Assembly (NCBI GenBank): GCA_964463485.1
Contig: CAYXDO010000004.1
Location: forward strand, 75,316 to 139,315
Source: CAYXDO01 sp964463485
GTDB lineage: Bacteria; Myxococcota; Kuafuiibacteriia; Kuafuiibacteriales; Kuafuiibacteriaceae
Length of the DNA: 64,000 nucleotides
Direction: 5' to 3'
The notes under the pieces were generated by a model. That model was not told the origin of the DNA. It did no database searches and worked only from the letters and a program-made list of their open reading frames with translations. The position numbers and the translations under genes were made by a program. Positions 1 to 9,295 of this stretch are shown piece by piece (positions within the stretch are counted from its first letter, which is position 1; each line of letters begins with the position of its first letter).

Positions 1-138
1 CAGCCGAAGGTGTTGCCGCTCGGGCCGGGCGGAGTCGTGGGCTGTCATAGCTGCCACGATCCGCACGCGGACATGAAGAGCGGCGCGGGGCTGAGATCGA
101 CCACCGCGGAGCTTTGCACCGACTGCCACGCTTTTTGA
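1..138 (+). CDS. C-terminal end of a multihaem c-type cytochrome (partial)
   Basis: The first 45 codons of the window, read in frame 1, end at a TGA and contain two haem-binding CxxCH motifs, CHSCH and CTDCH, about 25 residues apart. This spacing and the GCHSCHDPH context resemble the doubled-CXXCH cytochrome families that carry electrons in the periplasm. The gene begins outside the window, so total haem number and partner are unknown. Its position upstream of hydrogenase maturation genes is only suggestive of a link. Confidence 0.7.
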   Translation, partial: QPKVLPLGPGGVVGCHSCHDPHADMKSGAGLRSTTAELCTDCHAF

Positions 139-244
139 GGGGCCGCGGAGCGCCGGATCCACTACTTCTCGGGGCTCCTCGCTGAAAATCACCCTGGCCG
201 GTCTCGAGTTGGGTTCGGACTCCGGCGAAGCGGAAGTTCCTCGG

Positions 245-274
245 CTTGACAGATCGTCTTGTCCATTTGTCAAG
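245..274. promoter_or_regulatory. 7-bp inverted repeat containing a -35-like TTGACA
   Basis: CTTGACA and TGTCAAG form a perfect inverted repeat around a 16-bp spacer, about 70 bp before the likely ATG of the next gene. The left half contains a consensus -35 hexamer. It could be an operator or a dyad promoter element. No convincing -10 is visible at the right spacing, so this is a weak call. Confidence 0.3.
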
Positions 275-345
275 TCGCACCCCCTGATTCGAGCACTCCT
301 CGTCGCGACGGACTCCGGCACGAGTCCTGCTCTGACTCGATCGCG

Positions 346-1401
346 ATGAGTGTAAACATTTTCGAGCCCCAAATTCGCCGAGCGCTCGCCGGCCTCGGGA
401 CCCAACACGCCCAATCCACGCCCGCGTCGATCCACGGGCGCACGACCCTCGGACTCGGACGCTCGGGCTCTGACGTCGTGGATCTCCAGGCCGCGCTGAA
501 TCGCGCCGGAGCCCAACCGCCCCTTCTGCAGGACGGAGTGTTCGGCCCGCTTACCGAAGGGGCCCTCAAACGGTTCCAGAGCTGCAGAGGGCTGCCCGCC
601 GATGGCCGTCTCGGCCTCGAGACTCGCCTCGCCCTCCAGAACTCGCGGGACACGGACGCCGAGCGGCGGGCGACGGGCGGATCCTCCACCCCTGCGCGGG
701 CTCCCCGTTTCTCCGAGGGAAGGCCCGCTGGAACCATGCGGGCTGGCGAGCTGGCTCGCGCGGACGATCAGCGACGCACTGCTCGATCCATCAACCCAGG
801 CGCCCGACCAGTAAACTCAGCCGCCACCTCCGGCGCGACCCCCGCCAGAACTGTCACCTCAGTCGCTCCACGACAGGGGGACGATGTTCAGCTCGACGTT
901 CCCTGGCTGAGCCAGTTCGATGCCAAAAACGTTCCCGACGCCGGCAACACCGCCTGCTATAGGGCCGTGCGTGAGATGATGAGTCGTACCGGCGTCAACA
1001 TCGCTCCCGGCACTCAGGACCGAATCCAGGTCGCTACCTCCGAGGACGCCCTGGGCCGCGTGCAAACCGATCCTCGCGCCCTAGCGGAGGCGCGTCGGTA
1101 CATCGATCGACAACTCGACGCGGGTAGACCTGTCGCGGTCGGTGTCTCGCACATGAAAGCCGGCTACAACGCCGACGGCATCACCGATCACTTCGTCGCC
1201 ATCACCGGCCGAGGAACCGACGAACAAGGTCGTACCTACTACACGTACCACGACCCAGCGGTCACGAATGGGGAGATGGGTCGCAACAACCGCTTCTACG
1301 TAGATCCCCGCTCCGGCAACCTCGTCCACGAGGGCAACTTGGGTACCGGCCTCGTCCGAGACAGGCACACCGAAATGAGCATGGTCGTTCGCAGCTCATG
1401 A
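346..1401 (+). CDS. Peptidoglycan-binding, C39-like cysteine peptidase/amidase-fold protein
   Basis: A 351-residue protein. Residues about 33-98 match a PG_binding_1 domain (DVVDLQAAL, DGVFGPLTEGALKRFQ, GLG-ETR pattern). A Ser/Ala/Pro/Arg-rich linker follows. Residues about 183-345 look like a papain/C39-like domain, with a candidate catalytic triad of Cys204 (NTACYRAV), His282 (TDHFVAI) and Asp303 (YHDPA). It may cleave or bind cell-wall peptides. No clear signal peptide is seen, so export could be by another route, for example as a secretion-system effector (inference). The ATG at 346 was preferred to an upstream in-frame TTG because the extra 29 residues are low-complexity. Confidence 0.65.
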   Translation: MSVNIFEPQIRRALAGLGTQHAQSTPASIHGRTTLGLGRSGSDVVDLQAALNRAGAQPPLLQDGVFGPLTEGALKRFQSCRGLPADGRLGLETRLALQNSRDTDAERRATGGSSTPARAPRFSEGRPAGTMRAGELARADDQRRTARSINPGARPVNSAATSGATPARTVTSVAPRQGDDVQLDVPWLSQFDAKNVPDAGNTACYRAVREMMSRTGVNIAPGTQDRIQVATSEDALGRVQTDPRALAEARRYIDRQLDAGRPVAVGVSHMKAGYNADGITDHFVAITGRGTDEQGRTYYTYHDPAVTNGEMGRNNRFYVDPRSGNLVHEGNLGTGLVRDRHTEMSMVVRSS

Positions 1402-1433
1402 GCGCTGGCGAAGTCCGGGGCGCTTTGTCGCAC

Positions 1434-3005
1434 TCAACGCAAGCGCTGCTCGAGGAGTGTGCCTTCTTTACCCGCGACCGTGAGCCATTCCTCGGACGTA
1501 CTGATCGCCTTGAGCTCGAACTCAGTTGGTCCAGCGAGCTCCACCTGACACGTCGTGACCGGATCGAACGCGGCGACGGCCCGACAGGCATCGCCGACGA
1601 CGACCAAACGCGAACCAAAGCTCGGGAGCTCCGCGATCGCCATGTCGTTGACCGCGACGGTTCGCCGACGTCCGCAAGCATCGAGCTCCCCACAACTGCT
1701 CGAGGGGAGCGCTTGGCGGGACCAGGAAGCATCGCCTCGGCGAACCAACAAGCCCGGCGGTGTGACCACGCTGCGGTCGACGCCGGCCACCCAAAGCTCC
1801 GCGCCGTCACCTTCACCGCGGAGGACCGATGCGGAGGCCGAGGTGAAATTGGGGTAGAGCAGCCCCACGTCGACAAACAGTGCCGAGTCGAGGGATGCCG
1901 ACTCATACTCATCAACATCCCCGGCGAAGATCACCTTCGCGGTGGAGTCGTACAAGATGAACTCTTCACTCGTACCGCGAAGGACCCCGAGCGGCGTGAG
2001 ATCTGCTCGCCGAAGCGGTTTGAAGGGTCCGAGCGGAGCCGTCGAGGTCAGCACGGCCGCGTCGGTGGTGATGACGGTCCTTCCACTCGGCCAGCAAGCT
2101 ACACCCCTGGCAGAGTTGGTGGGTATCGTGGCCGTCCGGATGAGTCGAAGCCCGAGCGCTTCGATACCGACTTCGAACACTCGGGGCGCTTCCTCGCCCA
2201 AGACGCCCCGGGTGACCGCGAAGAAACCAGCGTCACCCCCTGGCTTTGGACACAAGGCCAGGATTTCGGAAGTCGCTGGCGACGCAAAGCGATGGTGCAG
2301 ATCGTCCGAGTAGGGCAAGTCTCGCTCGAACAGGTAGATGACCACCGCGGACCTCGCCACGATCCGGTCTTCGTCGACCCTGTAGAGCCCGTCCAGGTTC
2401 AGAAACCTGGACCCTTTGTCCTGACCGCTGCGTTCCCTCGAGATCCCGTACACGACGGTTCCGTTGGGGAGCAGGTTGGGTTCGCGCCCAAAGGGCACGA
2501 GCCTTCCGCGGGAGTCCGGGCACGTCACGCGTGGATCGAGCACGAGCTCGATTTTCGAATCGAGGTCGGTCGGCCGAGCATCGACGAACCGCATGGTCGA
2601 CGCCTCCAACCTTCGGATCGAGGCTGACGCAGGGAGTGCTGCGAAATCGTCGAATTCACAGGATCGGGCCTTCAGCCTCAGAGTCTCGTATCGAGGTTCC
2701 GCTCTGGCGAAGGTACGGTCAGCCCTCACGAGGTCCGCGATGGCCGCTTCGTCCAGGCCCACGAAGTAGGTATCTCGTCCCTCGGCGCCCAACTCACCTG
2801 AGTACGACTCGTCGTCCCGGAGCGGGCCTTCGACGTCGACCACTTCCGCTGCGCTCGTCGTGACGATATAGACCGCGCGAAATCGGCCCTCGGGCCAGGA
2901 GAGCTCGACGAGGTCGGACGAGCACGCGCTGGCCATCATGCAAGCGAGGGCTCCGACCGACGCGGAGCTGGGCCCGGCACGGGGTATGAATTCCGGGGAG
3001 CTCAT
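1434..3005 (-). CDS. Predicted lipoprotein, probably beta-propeller-like, function unknown
   Basis: A 523-residue protein with an N-terminal hydrophobic stretch ending in a lipobox-like MASAC, so it is probably lipid-anchored in the envelope. The body has repeated short beta-type segments (for example FFAVTRGVLG, RGVACWPSGRTVITT, LWVAGVDRSV), which suggest a WD40/propeller-like fold, and several Cys pairs that fit disulfides. No catalytic motif is recognised. It lies 10 bp downstream of the kinase gene on the same strand and is probably co-transcribed with it, so it could be a sensor or client of that signalling unit (inference). Confidence 0.55.
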   Translation of the reverse strand: MSSPEFIPRAGPSSASVGALACMMASACSSDLVELSWPEGRFRAVYIVTTSAAEVVDVEGPLRDDESYSGELGAEGRDTYFVGLDEAAIADLVRADRTFARAEPRYETLRLKARSCEFDDFAALPASASIRRLEASTMRFVDARPTDLDSKIELVLDPRVTCPDSRGRLVPFGREPNLLPNGTVVYGISRERSGQDKGSRFLNLDGLYRVDEDRIVARSAVVIYLFERDLPYSDDLHHRFASPATSEILALCPKPGGDAGFFAVTRGVLGEEAPRVFEVGIEALGLRLIRTATIPTNSARGVACWPSGRTVITTDAAVLTSTAPLGPFKPLRRADLTPLGVLRGTSEEFILYDSTAKVIFAGDVDEYESASLDSALFVDVGLLYPNFTSASASVLRGEGDGAELWVAGVDRSVVTPPGLLVRRGDASWSRQALPSSSCGELDACGRRRTVAVNDMAIAELPSFGSRLVVVGDACRAVAAFDPVTTCQVELAGPTEFELKAISTSEEWLTVAGKEGTLLEQRLR

Positions 3006-3015
3006 ATCCTGAAGC

Positions 3016-4749
3016 TCACCGAATCGCCCGGAGCTTCTCGGAGAGCGCGCTCAAGTCAGCTAGCGCCGCCTCCACGTCGCGGTCCTGCCGGAGCAGCGCG
3101 GCGCGAGTGAGGATGTCGCCAATCTCTTGGGCACGCTCCGGTTTCTGCCGCAGGAGAGTACGTCCCAACTCGGAGATCGACTTGAACTCGGCCGCCACGG
3201 CGGCGGCGCTCGGGGCCGGCTTCGAAGGCTCGGCGGAGCTCGCGGGAGCTCGCGCTTTGGACTCCTGCCCGACAGGATGGGTCTTGCGAAGAGCGACCCT
3301 CTCCTCTGACTTCGTTGCTGGATCGCGCGGCGGGCTCGTCGCTGCGATAGGGACGCTCTTCGCGGCTTCTACGACGCCAACTCGAGGTTGGAGCTCGACC
3401 GACGGCGCGACGGGAGGCGGACGCGCCGCGGCGGGGCTCTCGGGCGGATCCAGCCGACCCAGCCCATATCCGAGCCCGATACCCGCACTCAGCGCCACGA
3501 CGGCGACCAGACTGTTGGGCGCCTTCCGTGGCACCGCGCGGTCGAAGGGCAAACTACGCGGCGCGCTCATCGTCGACGTCAACAGCGCGATTGGATGGAT
3601 CGGCGTGGGCGGCGCCGTGATTGCAGACGCCGTCCCCGGAGTCGGAGCCGGAGTTGGCAAGGTCGGGTACCCGGGTCCCGTGAGCGATGCGAAGGTCGAC
3701 TGGCTCGGGACCGCCATCGTGGACTCCACCCGACGAAATGGACCGCCGCGGTGAGCAAAAACTTGAGTTCTCGCCTCGATGTCATTCTCGAGGGTCGATT
3801 CGCTCACGGCGGCCCAACCGTTGATCTGAGTTCGAACGAGCTCTCGCTCTTCGAAGAGCGAGTCCGGGAGGCTCGACGGCAGGCGTTCGTGAGAAGCAAA
3901 GCATTCGATCGCGAGGCGGAACTGTTCGGCGCTCTCGAAGCGATCGTCGGGCGATACGGCCACCGCCTTTCCTATCGCGTCCCGGATCGGCGACCCTTCG
4001 AGCGCCTCGAGCCGGGCGCCAGGACTCTGAGTTCGCTCGAGCACCTCCAGGAGGGAGCCATGGGGAATGTAGCGATTCAAAGTCAGCAGCTCGAACGCGA
4101 CCGCACCGATGGCATAGAGGTCCGATCTGGCGTCGGTTCGGCCCCTGGCTGCCTGCTCAGGCGACAGATAGCCTGGCGTGCCCAGCAAGACGCCCTGACG
4201 CGTCGCCCAGTCTTGAGCGCTCGAGCTCCCAAGGCCGAGGTCAATCACCCTGAGAGTGAGATCCTCGCCGAGGAGTAAATTCTTCGGAGCGATATCACGG
4301 TGAACGACGCGGAGGGGCTCTCGGGTTTCTGGGTGAAGGGCGGCTTGCAGGGCCTCGAGGCCCCGCAGCGCGTCGCACATCCACGCGACGACGAGGCCGA
4401 AATCGAAGGTGCGCCCAGCTTGAATCGTGACCTCGATGACTCGAGCAAGAGTCCAGCCCGGGCAATAATCCATCGCGAAATACGGAATCCCGTCGACCGT
4501 TCCGACGTCGAGAACCCGGACGACTTCCTTGGCGCTCAGCGAAACCGCGATCATCGCCTCGTGCTGAAACCTTCGCACCGCGTTCGGGCTCTCCAACAGC
4601 TTCTCGTGGAGAATCTTGAGGACGACGATTTCGGGCAGATCCTTCGAGGCGGACGCCCGCGCCAGGAACACGCGCCCTGCCGCTCCGCGCCCGAGCTGTT
4701 GGAGCAGCGTGAAGGGCCCAAAGCGTCGCTCCGGGTTCGCGCTCACGGG
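3016..4749 (-). CDS. Eukaryotic-type serine/threonine protein kinase
   Basis: A 577-residue kinase. The N-terminal catalytic domain (about residues 10-270) has the Gly-rich loop LGRGAAGRVF, a VAIK-equivalent VVLKIL lysine, the catalytic loop HRDIAPKNLL, a DLG in place of the usual DFG, and SPEQAARG in place of APE. A Pro/Ser/Thr-rich region then leads to one membrane segment (about 425-440, ALSAGIGLGYGLG) and a helical C-terminus. The GTG start lies just after the stop of the upstream gene; an in-frame ATG 90 bp earlier would overlap that gene. It belongs with the upstream FHA/sigma-54 gene and the signal-peptide gene in a leftward operon, an arrangement common in myxobacteria. Confidence 0.85.
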   Translation of the reverse strand, partial: PVSANPERRFGPFTLLQQLGRGAAGRVFLARASASKDLPEIVVLKILHEKLLESPNAVRRFQHEAMIAVSLSAKEVVRVLDVGTVDGIPYFAMDYCPGWTLARVIEVTIQAGRTFDFGLVVAWMCDALRGLEALQAALHPETREPLRVVHRDIAPKNLLLGEDLTLRVIDLGLGSSSAQDWATRQGVLLGTPGYLSPEQAARGRTDARSDLYAIGAVAFELLTLNRYIPHGSLLEVLERTQSPGARLEALEGSPIRDAIGKAVAVSPDDRFESAEQFRLAIECFASHERLPSSLPDSLFEERELVRTQINGWAAVSESTLENDIEARTQVFAHRGGPFRRVESTMAVPSQSTFASLTGPGYPTLPTPAPTPGTASAITAPPTPIHPIALLTSTMSAPRSLPFDRAVPRKAPNSLVAVVALSAGIGLGYGLGRLDPPESPAAARPPPVAPSVELQPRVGVVEAAKSVPIAATSPPRDPATKSEERVALRKTHPVGQESKARAPASSAEPSKPAPSAAAVAAEFKSISELGRTLLRQKPERAQEIGDILTRAALLRQDRDVEAALADLSALSEKLRAIR

Positions 4750-4786
4750 TCCATCCTGCGCGAGGACCCAAGAGATGTCCAACCGG

Positions 4787-5692
4787 TCAACAATCGCAAG
4801 CCTCCTCAGGAAACACACATACGCAGGTGGGCTGCGCAATCAGGATGGCCCCAACGACGACAACGACGGTGACCGCGCCGATGGCCGTCCACAACCACGG
4901 CGACTCCAGAGCATTCGACTTAGGACCCAAGGTGACGGACGTGCTGACTTCGCGCCCCGATTCGACGTCCACCTCGCCTGAGTACGCGTCGCAGCCGGCC
5001 GAGGTGATGTCGATCCTCCAACGCCCCGGCGAGACTCGAAACAAACCGCGGCCGACCTGTTCCTGAAGCGCCTGATCGGTCCGCGAGACTCTGATCAGCG
5101 CGTCCCTGGGTTCCGCTTGGACCAGAATGCGGCCCAGAGGCACGAAGCCCGCCTTATCCAAGACAGCCCGAGCTCGCTTGGCCAGGCCCGAGGTGAGCAA
5201 CTCCTCCGCTCCAGCGGCCTCGACGAGCGTTCCGAGGCTGACACCGTTCGCCGCGTCCCAGAGCACCACGGACAGAATCGCGGGACGAACGACGAGATTC
5301 GCGACCAACACCAGCGCGTGAGTTGCCTTGGTCGGTGCGAGCGAGCGCGACAGGCAGGCTGGGTCTGCAACGCACATGGGACTGATTCCACCGCTGACGA
5401 AGAGAGTTTCCTCCGAGATCGGACGGAGGCCTCGCTCGGGGAAAAATCCGAGCACCTCGGCCTCGATATCGCGCGTCGTGAAGCCCGGCGGCTCCTCCCC
5501 CGGCACCAAGACCGAAATCAACGCGATCGTCGTCTCTTGCGCGCCAGCCCGTACACTCTCTCCGCCCGGAGCGCTCGCGCGCGCCTTCGAGCTCAAAAGT
5601 GCGATCGCCAACAGTGCTGCGGCCGACGGGTTCGCGGACCATGGCGTCCTGGCCCTTCTCACCGCGGCCCGCGGGCGACCGAGCCGAGCCAC
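4787..5692 (-). CDS. Exported PEGA-like protein with C-terminal membrane anchor
   Basis: A 301-residue protein, unrecognised at family level. The chosen GTG start has a strong AGGAGG about 10 nt upstream, lying inside the end of the preceding gene. A signal peptide follows (LLAIALLSSKARA). The middle part resembles myxobacterial proteins in which a PEGA-like segment (VQAEPRDALIRVSRTDQ ... FRVSPGRWRIDITSAG) sits near the C-terminus. A transmembrane helix (AIGAVTVVVVVGAILIA) is followed by a Cys-rich tail with five cysteines (CVCVF ... ACDC). It lies between the sigma-54 activator and the kinase and is probably part of their signalling pathway (inference). Confidence 0.6.
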   Translation of the reverse strand: MARLGRPRAAVRRARTPWSANPSAAALLAIALLSSKARASAPGGESVRAGAQETTIALISVLVPGEEPPGFTTRDIEAEVLGFFPERGLRPISEETLFVSGGISPMCVADPACLSRSLAPTKATHALVLVANLVVRPAILSVVLWDAANGVSLGTLVEAAGAEELLTSGLAKRARAVLDKAGFVPLGRILVQAEPRDALIRVSRTDQALQEQVGRGLFRVSPGRWRIDITSAGCDAYSGEVDVESGREVSTSVTLGPKSNALESPWLWTAIGAVTVVVVVGAILIAQPTCVCVFPEEACDC

Positions 5693-5696
5693 ACGT

Positions 5697-7379
5697 TCAA
5701 TCCCTCCTGCGCGGCCGCGGAATGTCATACCGGTCGAGCCACGCCGAGAGCGTTTGACGCGAAACGCCGAGCCGCTCGGCCGCGCGCTTCTGGTTGTGCG
5801 CAGAGGCCTCCAACGCCTCAATAATCCGATTCCGCATCGACCCTGCCGAAGTGGGCTTTTCAACGCTTGGGGGCGCCGCCGACCACGTGGCCAACAGCTT
5901 GTCGAGCGGCAGGTGCTCCGGCAGGATTAACTCACCGCCGAGGAGCACCGCTCGGTCCATGACGTTGCGAAGCTCTCGAATGTTCCCTGGCCATGAGTAA
6001 GACTCTAGCCGCTCGATCGCCTCCGCGCTCAACTCGACTGACTCCGACAGCGCGCTCGCGGCCCTCGCGGCGAACATCCGCGCGAGCGGAGCAATCTCAC
6101 TTCTCCGCTCCCGGAGCGGAGGAATCACGAGAGTGGCACCGTCCAGGCGATAGAGGAGGTCCTCCCGGAACCTTCCCGCCTTGACTTCCTCGGCTAGATT
6201 TCGATTGGTCGCCGAGACGAAGCGAACGTCCACCTTCCGCGGCTTCAGGCTCCCGACGCGCTGCACCTCGCGCTGTTCGAGCACACGTAGCAACTTGGCC
6301 TGAGTAGCCAACGGAAGCTCACCGACCTCGTCCAAAAATACGGTCCCGCCATCCGCGGACTCGACGAGCCCCGGCTTCGCCGCGTCCGCTCCGGTGAATG
6401 CGCCCTTCTCGTATCCAAAGAGCTCACTCTCGATCAGCGTCTCCGAGAGCGCCGCGCAATTGAGCCGCACGAAGGGCCTGGCAGATCGGGGTGAGCGCGC
6501 GTGGATCGCTTCGGCGACGATCTCTTTTCCGACGCCGGTCTCACCCAAGAGCAGGAGCGCGATGGAACCTCGGGCGACTCGATCGACGATGCGATAAAGC
6601 TCCCGCATCGATGGGTCCTCGACCACCACGCTCGGCGCATTCGACGGTGGGAGCAATAGCTCCGACGCTCGCGAAAGCAAGGCGTCCGCGGTCAAGCCAT
6701 CGTCCGGATGAAGAGCAACGCCCGCGATTACGCGCGCTCCCAAAGCGCCGAGTTGCTCGCGTATCGATCGCACGACTGATTCGGCTTTGGACCGAACGCT
6801 CTCCACGAGCAGCATCTCGTACTCGCCGCGTGCCACCGCTGCGATGACGTCTTGAGCTCGGAGAGCCTGCGGAAGCGTCGTCTCCAGCTCCGACCGCGCC
6901 ACCTGACCCTCGACTCGAAACCGCACCACCGCGAACGGAGCTCGACGGTTTCGCTTTTGTCGGTCGCACTCGTCTCGGAGCCGCGCTTCGAACTCGCCAT
7001 GCGACGCAAGCCGGCGCTGAGCGGGCGCAGAGACACGCTGGAGCACGAGCATGGAGGAGCCGAGGTCCATGACCTCGCCCGCCGAAAACAGCCGCAAGAC
7101 CCCGGGCGAGAGCATCTCCCCTCGAATTCGCGTCCGATTGGCACTCCCGAGGTCTTCAACCTGAATCTGAGGCCCGATATGCAGCATGGCGTGGGTCCGA
7201 GAGATCTGCGGATCGTCGATGCTGATGTCGCACTCGGGAGCTCGGCCAATCGTCAAGTCGCCGCTCTCAGGCAAAGGATAGGTTCGCATGGCGTCCGGGC
7301 TGATGACGAGCAGGGTCAGCGGTGCTTCGGGAGACGAGGCGTCCTCTGCGAGGACGGTGGGCGGAAGCTCCGGGCTCAT
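5697..7379 (-). CDS. FHA-domain sigma-54-dependent transcriptional activator
   Basis: About 560 residues. An N-terminal FHA domain (LTIGRAPECDISIDDPQISRTH-type core) binds phosphothreonine. A degenerate GGDEF-like middle region follows. The AAA+ sigma-54 interaction domain has Walker A GETGVGKE, the ESELFGYEKGAFTGA signature and FLDEVGEL. The C-terminal Fis-type helix-turn-helix is KRAAERLGVSRQTLSAWL. This activates -24/-12 promoters through RpoN, and the FHA domain suggests control by the Ser/Thr kinase encoded two genes downstream in the same operon. The start is uncertain: ATG at 7379 fits FHA alignments, but two in-frame starts lie up to 39 bp upstream. Confidence 0.88.
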   Translation of the reverse strand: MSPELPPTVLAEDASSPEAPLTLLVISPDAMRTYPLPESGDLTIGRAPECDISIDDPQISRTHAMLHIGPQIQVEDLGSANRTRIRGEMLSPGVLRLFSAGEVMDLGSSMLVLQRVSAPAQRRLASHGEFEARLRDECDRQKRNRRAPFAVVRFRVEGQVARSELETTLPQALRAQDVIAAVARGEYEMLLVESVRSKAESVVRSIREQLGALGARVIAGVALHPDDGLTADALLSRASELLLPPSNAPSVVVEDPSMRELYRIVDRVARGSIALLLLGETGVGKEIVAEAIHARSPRSARPFVRLNCAALSETLIESELFGYEKGAFTGADAAKPGLVESADGGTVFLDEVGELPLATQAKLLRVLEQREVQRVGSLKPRKVDVRFVSATNRNLAEEVKAGRFREDLLYRLDGATLVIPPLRERRSEIAPLARMFAARAASALSESVELSAEAIERLESYSWPGNIRELRNVMDRAVLLGGELILPEHLPLDKLLATWSAAPPSVEKPTSAGSMRNRIIEALEASAHNQKRAAERLGVSRQTLSAWLDRYDIPRPRRRD

Positions 7380-7448
7380 GAACCCAAACAGCATACCGCG
7401 GGATCCAGCCCGGAGCACAGAGGGGAGCGCGTTCCCCGAGGGCGTGGC

Positions 7449-7817
7449 CTAGAAACGCTTCGGAATATAGAGCGCCCGCAAGGGCACGCCGCTTGGACTC
7501 GCTGAGCGCGGTGCCCTCGTCTGGGCTTCACCCAAAAAGGTCCGGAGGTCCTTTGCCTGCGCCTCGAGGCGATTCGAAGCGGAGCGTCGAGCCCGTTGGG
7601 CGATCGGCGCCAGAATCTCGACCAGGCTCTGCGCCAACCGCTCGATCCCTCGTTCGAGCAAGAGCCCAACCACGATCAGCGCGGCATCGAGTGCCTCCAC
7701 CGACGTGATCGCCTCCGCGAGTCCCTGCGACAACGCTGCCTTTGCTCGGGGGGTGAAATCACCGGCGTCGGTGACGGAATCGACTTTGGCCAGAATGATA
7801 CTCTGCACGGGATGCAT
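7449..7817 (-). CDS. Hypothetical helical protein
   Basis: A 122-residue protein of unknown function, strongly helical and Ala/Leu/Arg rich in the middle. The ATG at 7817 was chosen because GGAG lies 8 nt upstream; a longer frame extends to 8012 but overlaps the promoter side of the divergent small gene. It lies about 70 bp upstream of the FHA activator on the same strand, so it could be the first gene of that operon. No domain is recognised. Confidence 0.45.
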   Translation of the reverse strand: MHPVQSIILAKVDSVTDAGDFTPRAKAALSQGLAEAITSVEALDAALIVVGLLLERGIERLAQSLVEILAPIAQRARRSASNRLEAQAKDLRTFLGEAQTRAPRSASPSGVPLRALYIPKRF

Positions 7818-7998
7818 GGCCCCATCTCCAGCAATCCTCGGACCGCTGCGCTCGAACCGGCGCCTGGCGACGCGCAGAACTCGAAGACAAGCCTGCCTTG
7901 ACACGAAGTCAATCAACGACCCGTCCAGCGACCGATTCATCGGCTCGCCGACTTGGCACCCGTATTGCTTTTCCGGTCCGGCAGGAGGTTCACACACC

Positions 7999-8277
7999 AT
8001 GACGATTCGCAATGTTCAGAGCACCACCGCATCCGCCGCCGGAGCCACCAACACGAAATCGATGATCTCGGCCGAGTCACCCAAGCTCAGCGACATCCTT
8101 GGCAGCGATCTCGACAAGCTCTCGCCCACGATCCCAAGCGAGGCGCTGGACCTTGGCCGCAAGCACCTGGCGGCCGTAGGCCCGTGCGGAGGCTTCAACC
8201 CCGGATCCGACTTCGAATGCGTGCAAGGCAGAAACCACCAAGGCAGGAGCGGAAGTTTCTGGCGTCTGAAGAGCTGA
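7999..8277 (+). CDS. Small hypothetical protein with strong ribosome binding site
   Basis: A 92-residue product whose ATG is preceded by AGGAGG 10 nt upstream, the best ribosome binding site in this area. The N-terminal half is Ser/Thr/Ala-rich (TASAAGATNTKS). The C-terminal third is Gly-rich with two Cys (GPCGGFNPGSDFECVQG) and ends basic. No domain or signal peptide is seen. The leader-like N-terminus with a Gly/Cys-rich C-terminus is reminiscent of precursor peptides, but no modifying enzyme is adjacent. Confidence 0.5.
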   Translation: MTIRNVQSTTASAAGATNTKSMISAESPKLSDILGSDLDKLSPTIPSEALDLGRKHLAAVGPCGGFNPGSDFECVQGRNHQGRSGSFWRLKS

Positions 8278-8443
8278 AGGCCTTCCGGCGAACTCTCAGG
8301 CCTATCCGGTGAATCAACAATCCCGCCACTTCGGTCAACCCAAACGGCTCTCGTGCACCGAGACCCTTGGAAAAGATCGCCCATACTCGAACGGAACGGA
8401 CGGGACTCACGGACCTCGATCTTCGCGACCTCGTCGGAGCTCA

Positions 8444-9292
8444 TCACGCCTCCGGCGATTCGAGCCGTTGCTCCAGCCACTGATACCAGTCCGAAAGTCC
8501 GTCCCCCCGCGTCGCCGAAGCAAACAGGACCTCGACTCGCGGGTTGACTTGCTTCGCGTTCGCAACGAACCGATCCACTTCGAAAGGTACGTACGGCAAC
8601 AAATCGATCTTGTTCAGAATCAGGAGCCGCGCCGCTCGAAACATGTGCGGGTACTTGATGGGTTTGTCGTCCCCTTCGGTCACCGAAGTCACCAGCACCT
8701 TCCCATACTCTCCCAGGTCGAACAGCGCCGGACATACCAAGTTGCCCACGTTCTCGACGAAAAGCAAGGATGAGTCCGGCACCGACAGATCCCGAAGCGC
8801 TCGCGCCACCATCGACGCATCGAGGTGGCAGCCCGTTCCCGTATTCACCTGCACCGCGGGCGCCCCGGCGAGACGAATCCGTGCGGCATCCGCTTCGGTG
8901 GCCTGATCTCCCTCGATGACTCGAATCGGAACCCGCTCCCCCATCGCCCGAATCGTCTTCTCCAAGAGCGTCGTCTTCCCCGAGCCAGGAGAGCTCACGA
9001 GATTCAGCATCAGCACTCGGTGAGCTCGCAACCACACGCGATTGTGCCCGGCGAGGTGATCGTTGCGCGCGAGGATTCGTCGCTCCACGTCGAGGACTCG
9101 GACCTCGGTCGAAGACTCTCGAGCCCCATGCGCGTGGTCTTCGTCATGAGCGTGGAGATGATGATTGTGAACGTGAGCCACCTCGTGCTCGGAAGGGTGT
9201 AAAACATCGTGGTGATGCTCGCGGCCGCGCCTCGTCCCTGATTCTTCGGCGTCCTCGTGAACAGCGTCAGAGCAACCACAGGTTCCGCACAT
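8444..9292 (-). CDS. hypB: Hydrogenase nickel incorporation GTPase HypB
   Basis: HypB supplies nickel to the large subunit of [NiFe]-hydrogenases in a GTP-dependent step with HypA. The 282-residue protein has the N-terminal CGTCGC metal motif, a His-rich stretch (residues 26-55, more than ten His) for nickel storage, the P-loop SSPGSGKTT at about 100-108, GDQAT, the zinc/nickel GCHLD and ENVGNLVCPA motifs, and NKID for guanine recognition. It lies 3 bp downstream of hypA on the same strand, so translation is probably coupled. Confidence 0.97.
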   Translation of the reverse strand: MCGTCGCSDAVHEDAEESGTRRGREHHHDVLHPSEHEVAHVHNHHLHAHDEDHAHGARESSTEVRVLDVERRILARNDHLAGHNRVWLRAHRVLMLNLVSSPGSGKTTLLEKTIRAMGERVPIRVIEGDQATEADAARIRLAGAPAVQVNTGTGCHLDASMVARALRDLSVPDSSLLFVENVGNLVCPALFDLGEYGKVLVTSVTEGDDKPIKYPHMFRAARLLILNKIDLLPYVPFEVDRFVANAKQVNPRVEVLFASATRGDGLSDWYQWLEQRLESPEA

Positions 9293-9295
9293 GAC

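Noticed and set aside
1398..2627. 409-codon rightward frame over the lipoprotein gene
   Set aside because: Antisense shadow with Arg/Gly/Asp-rich composition; the leftward frame has a lipobox and regular beta pattern.
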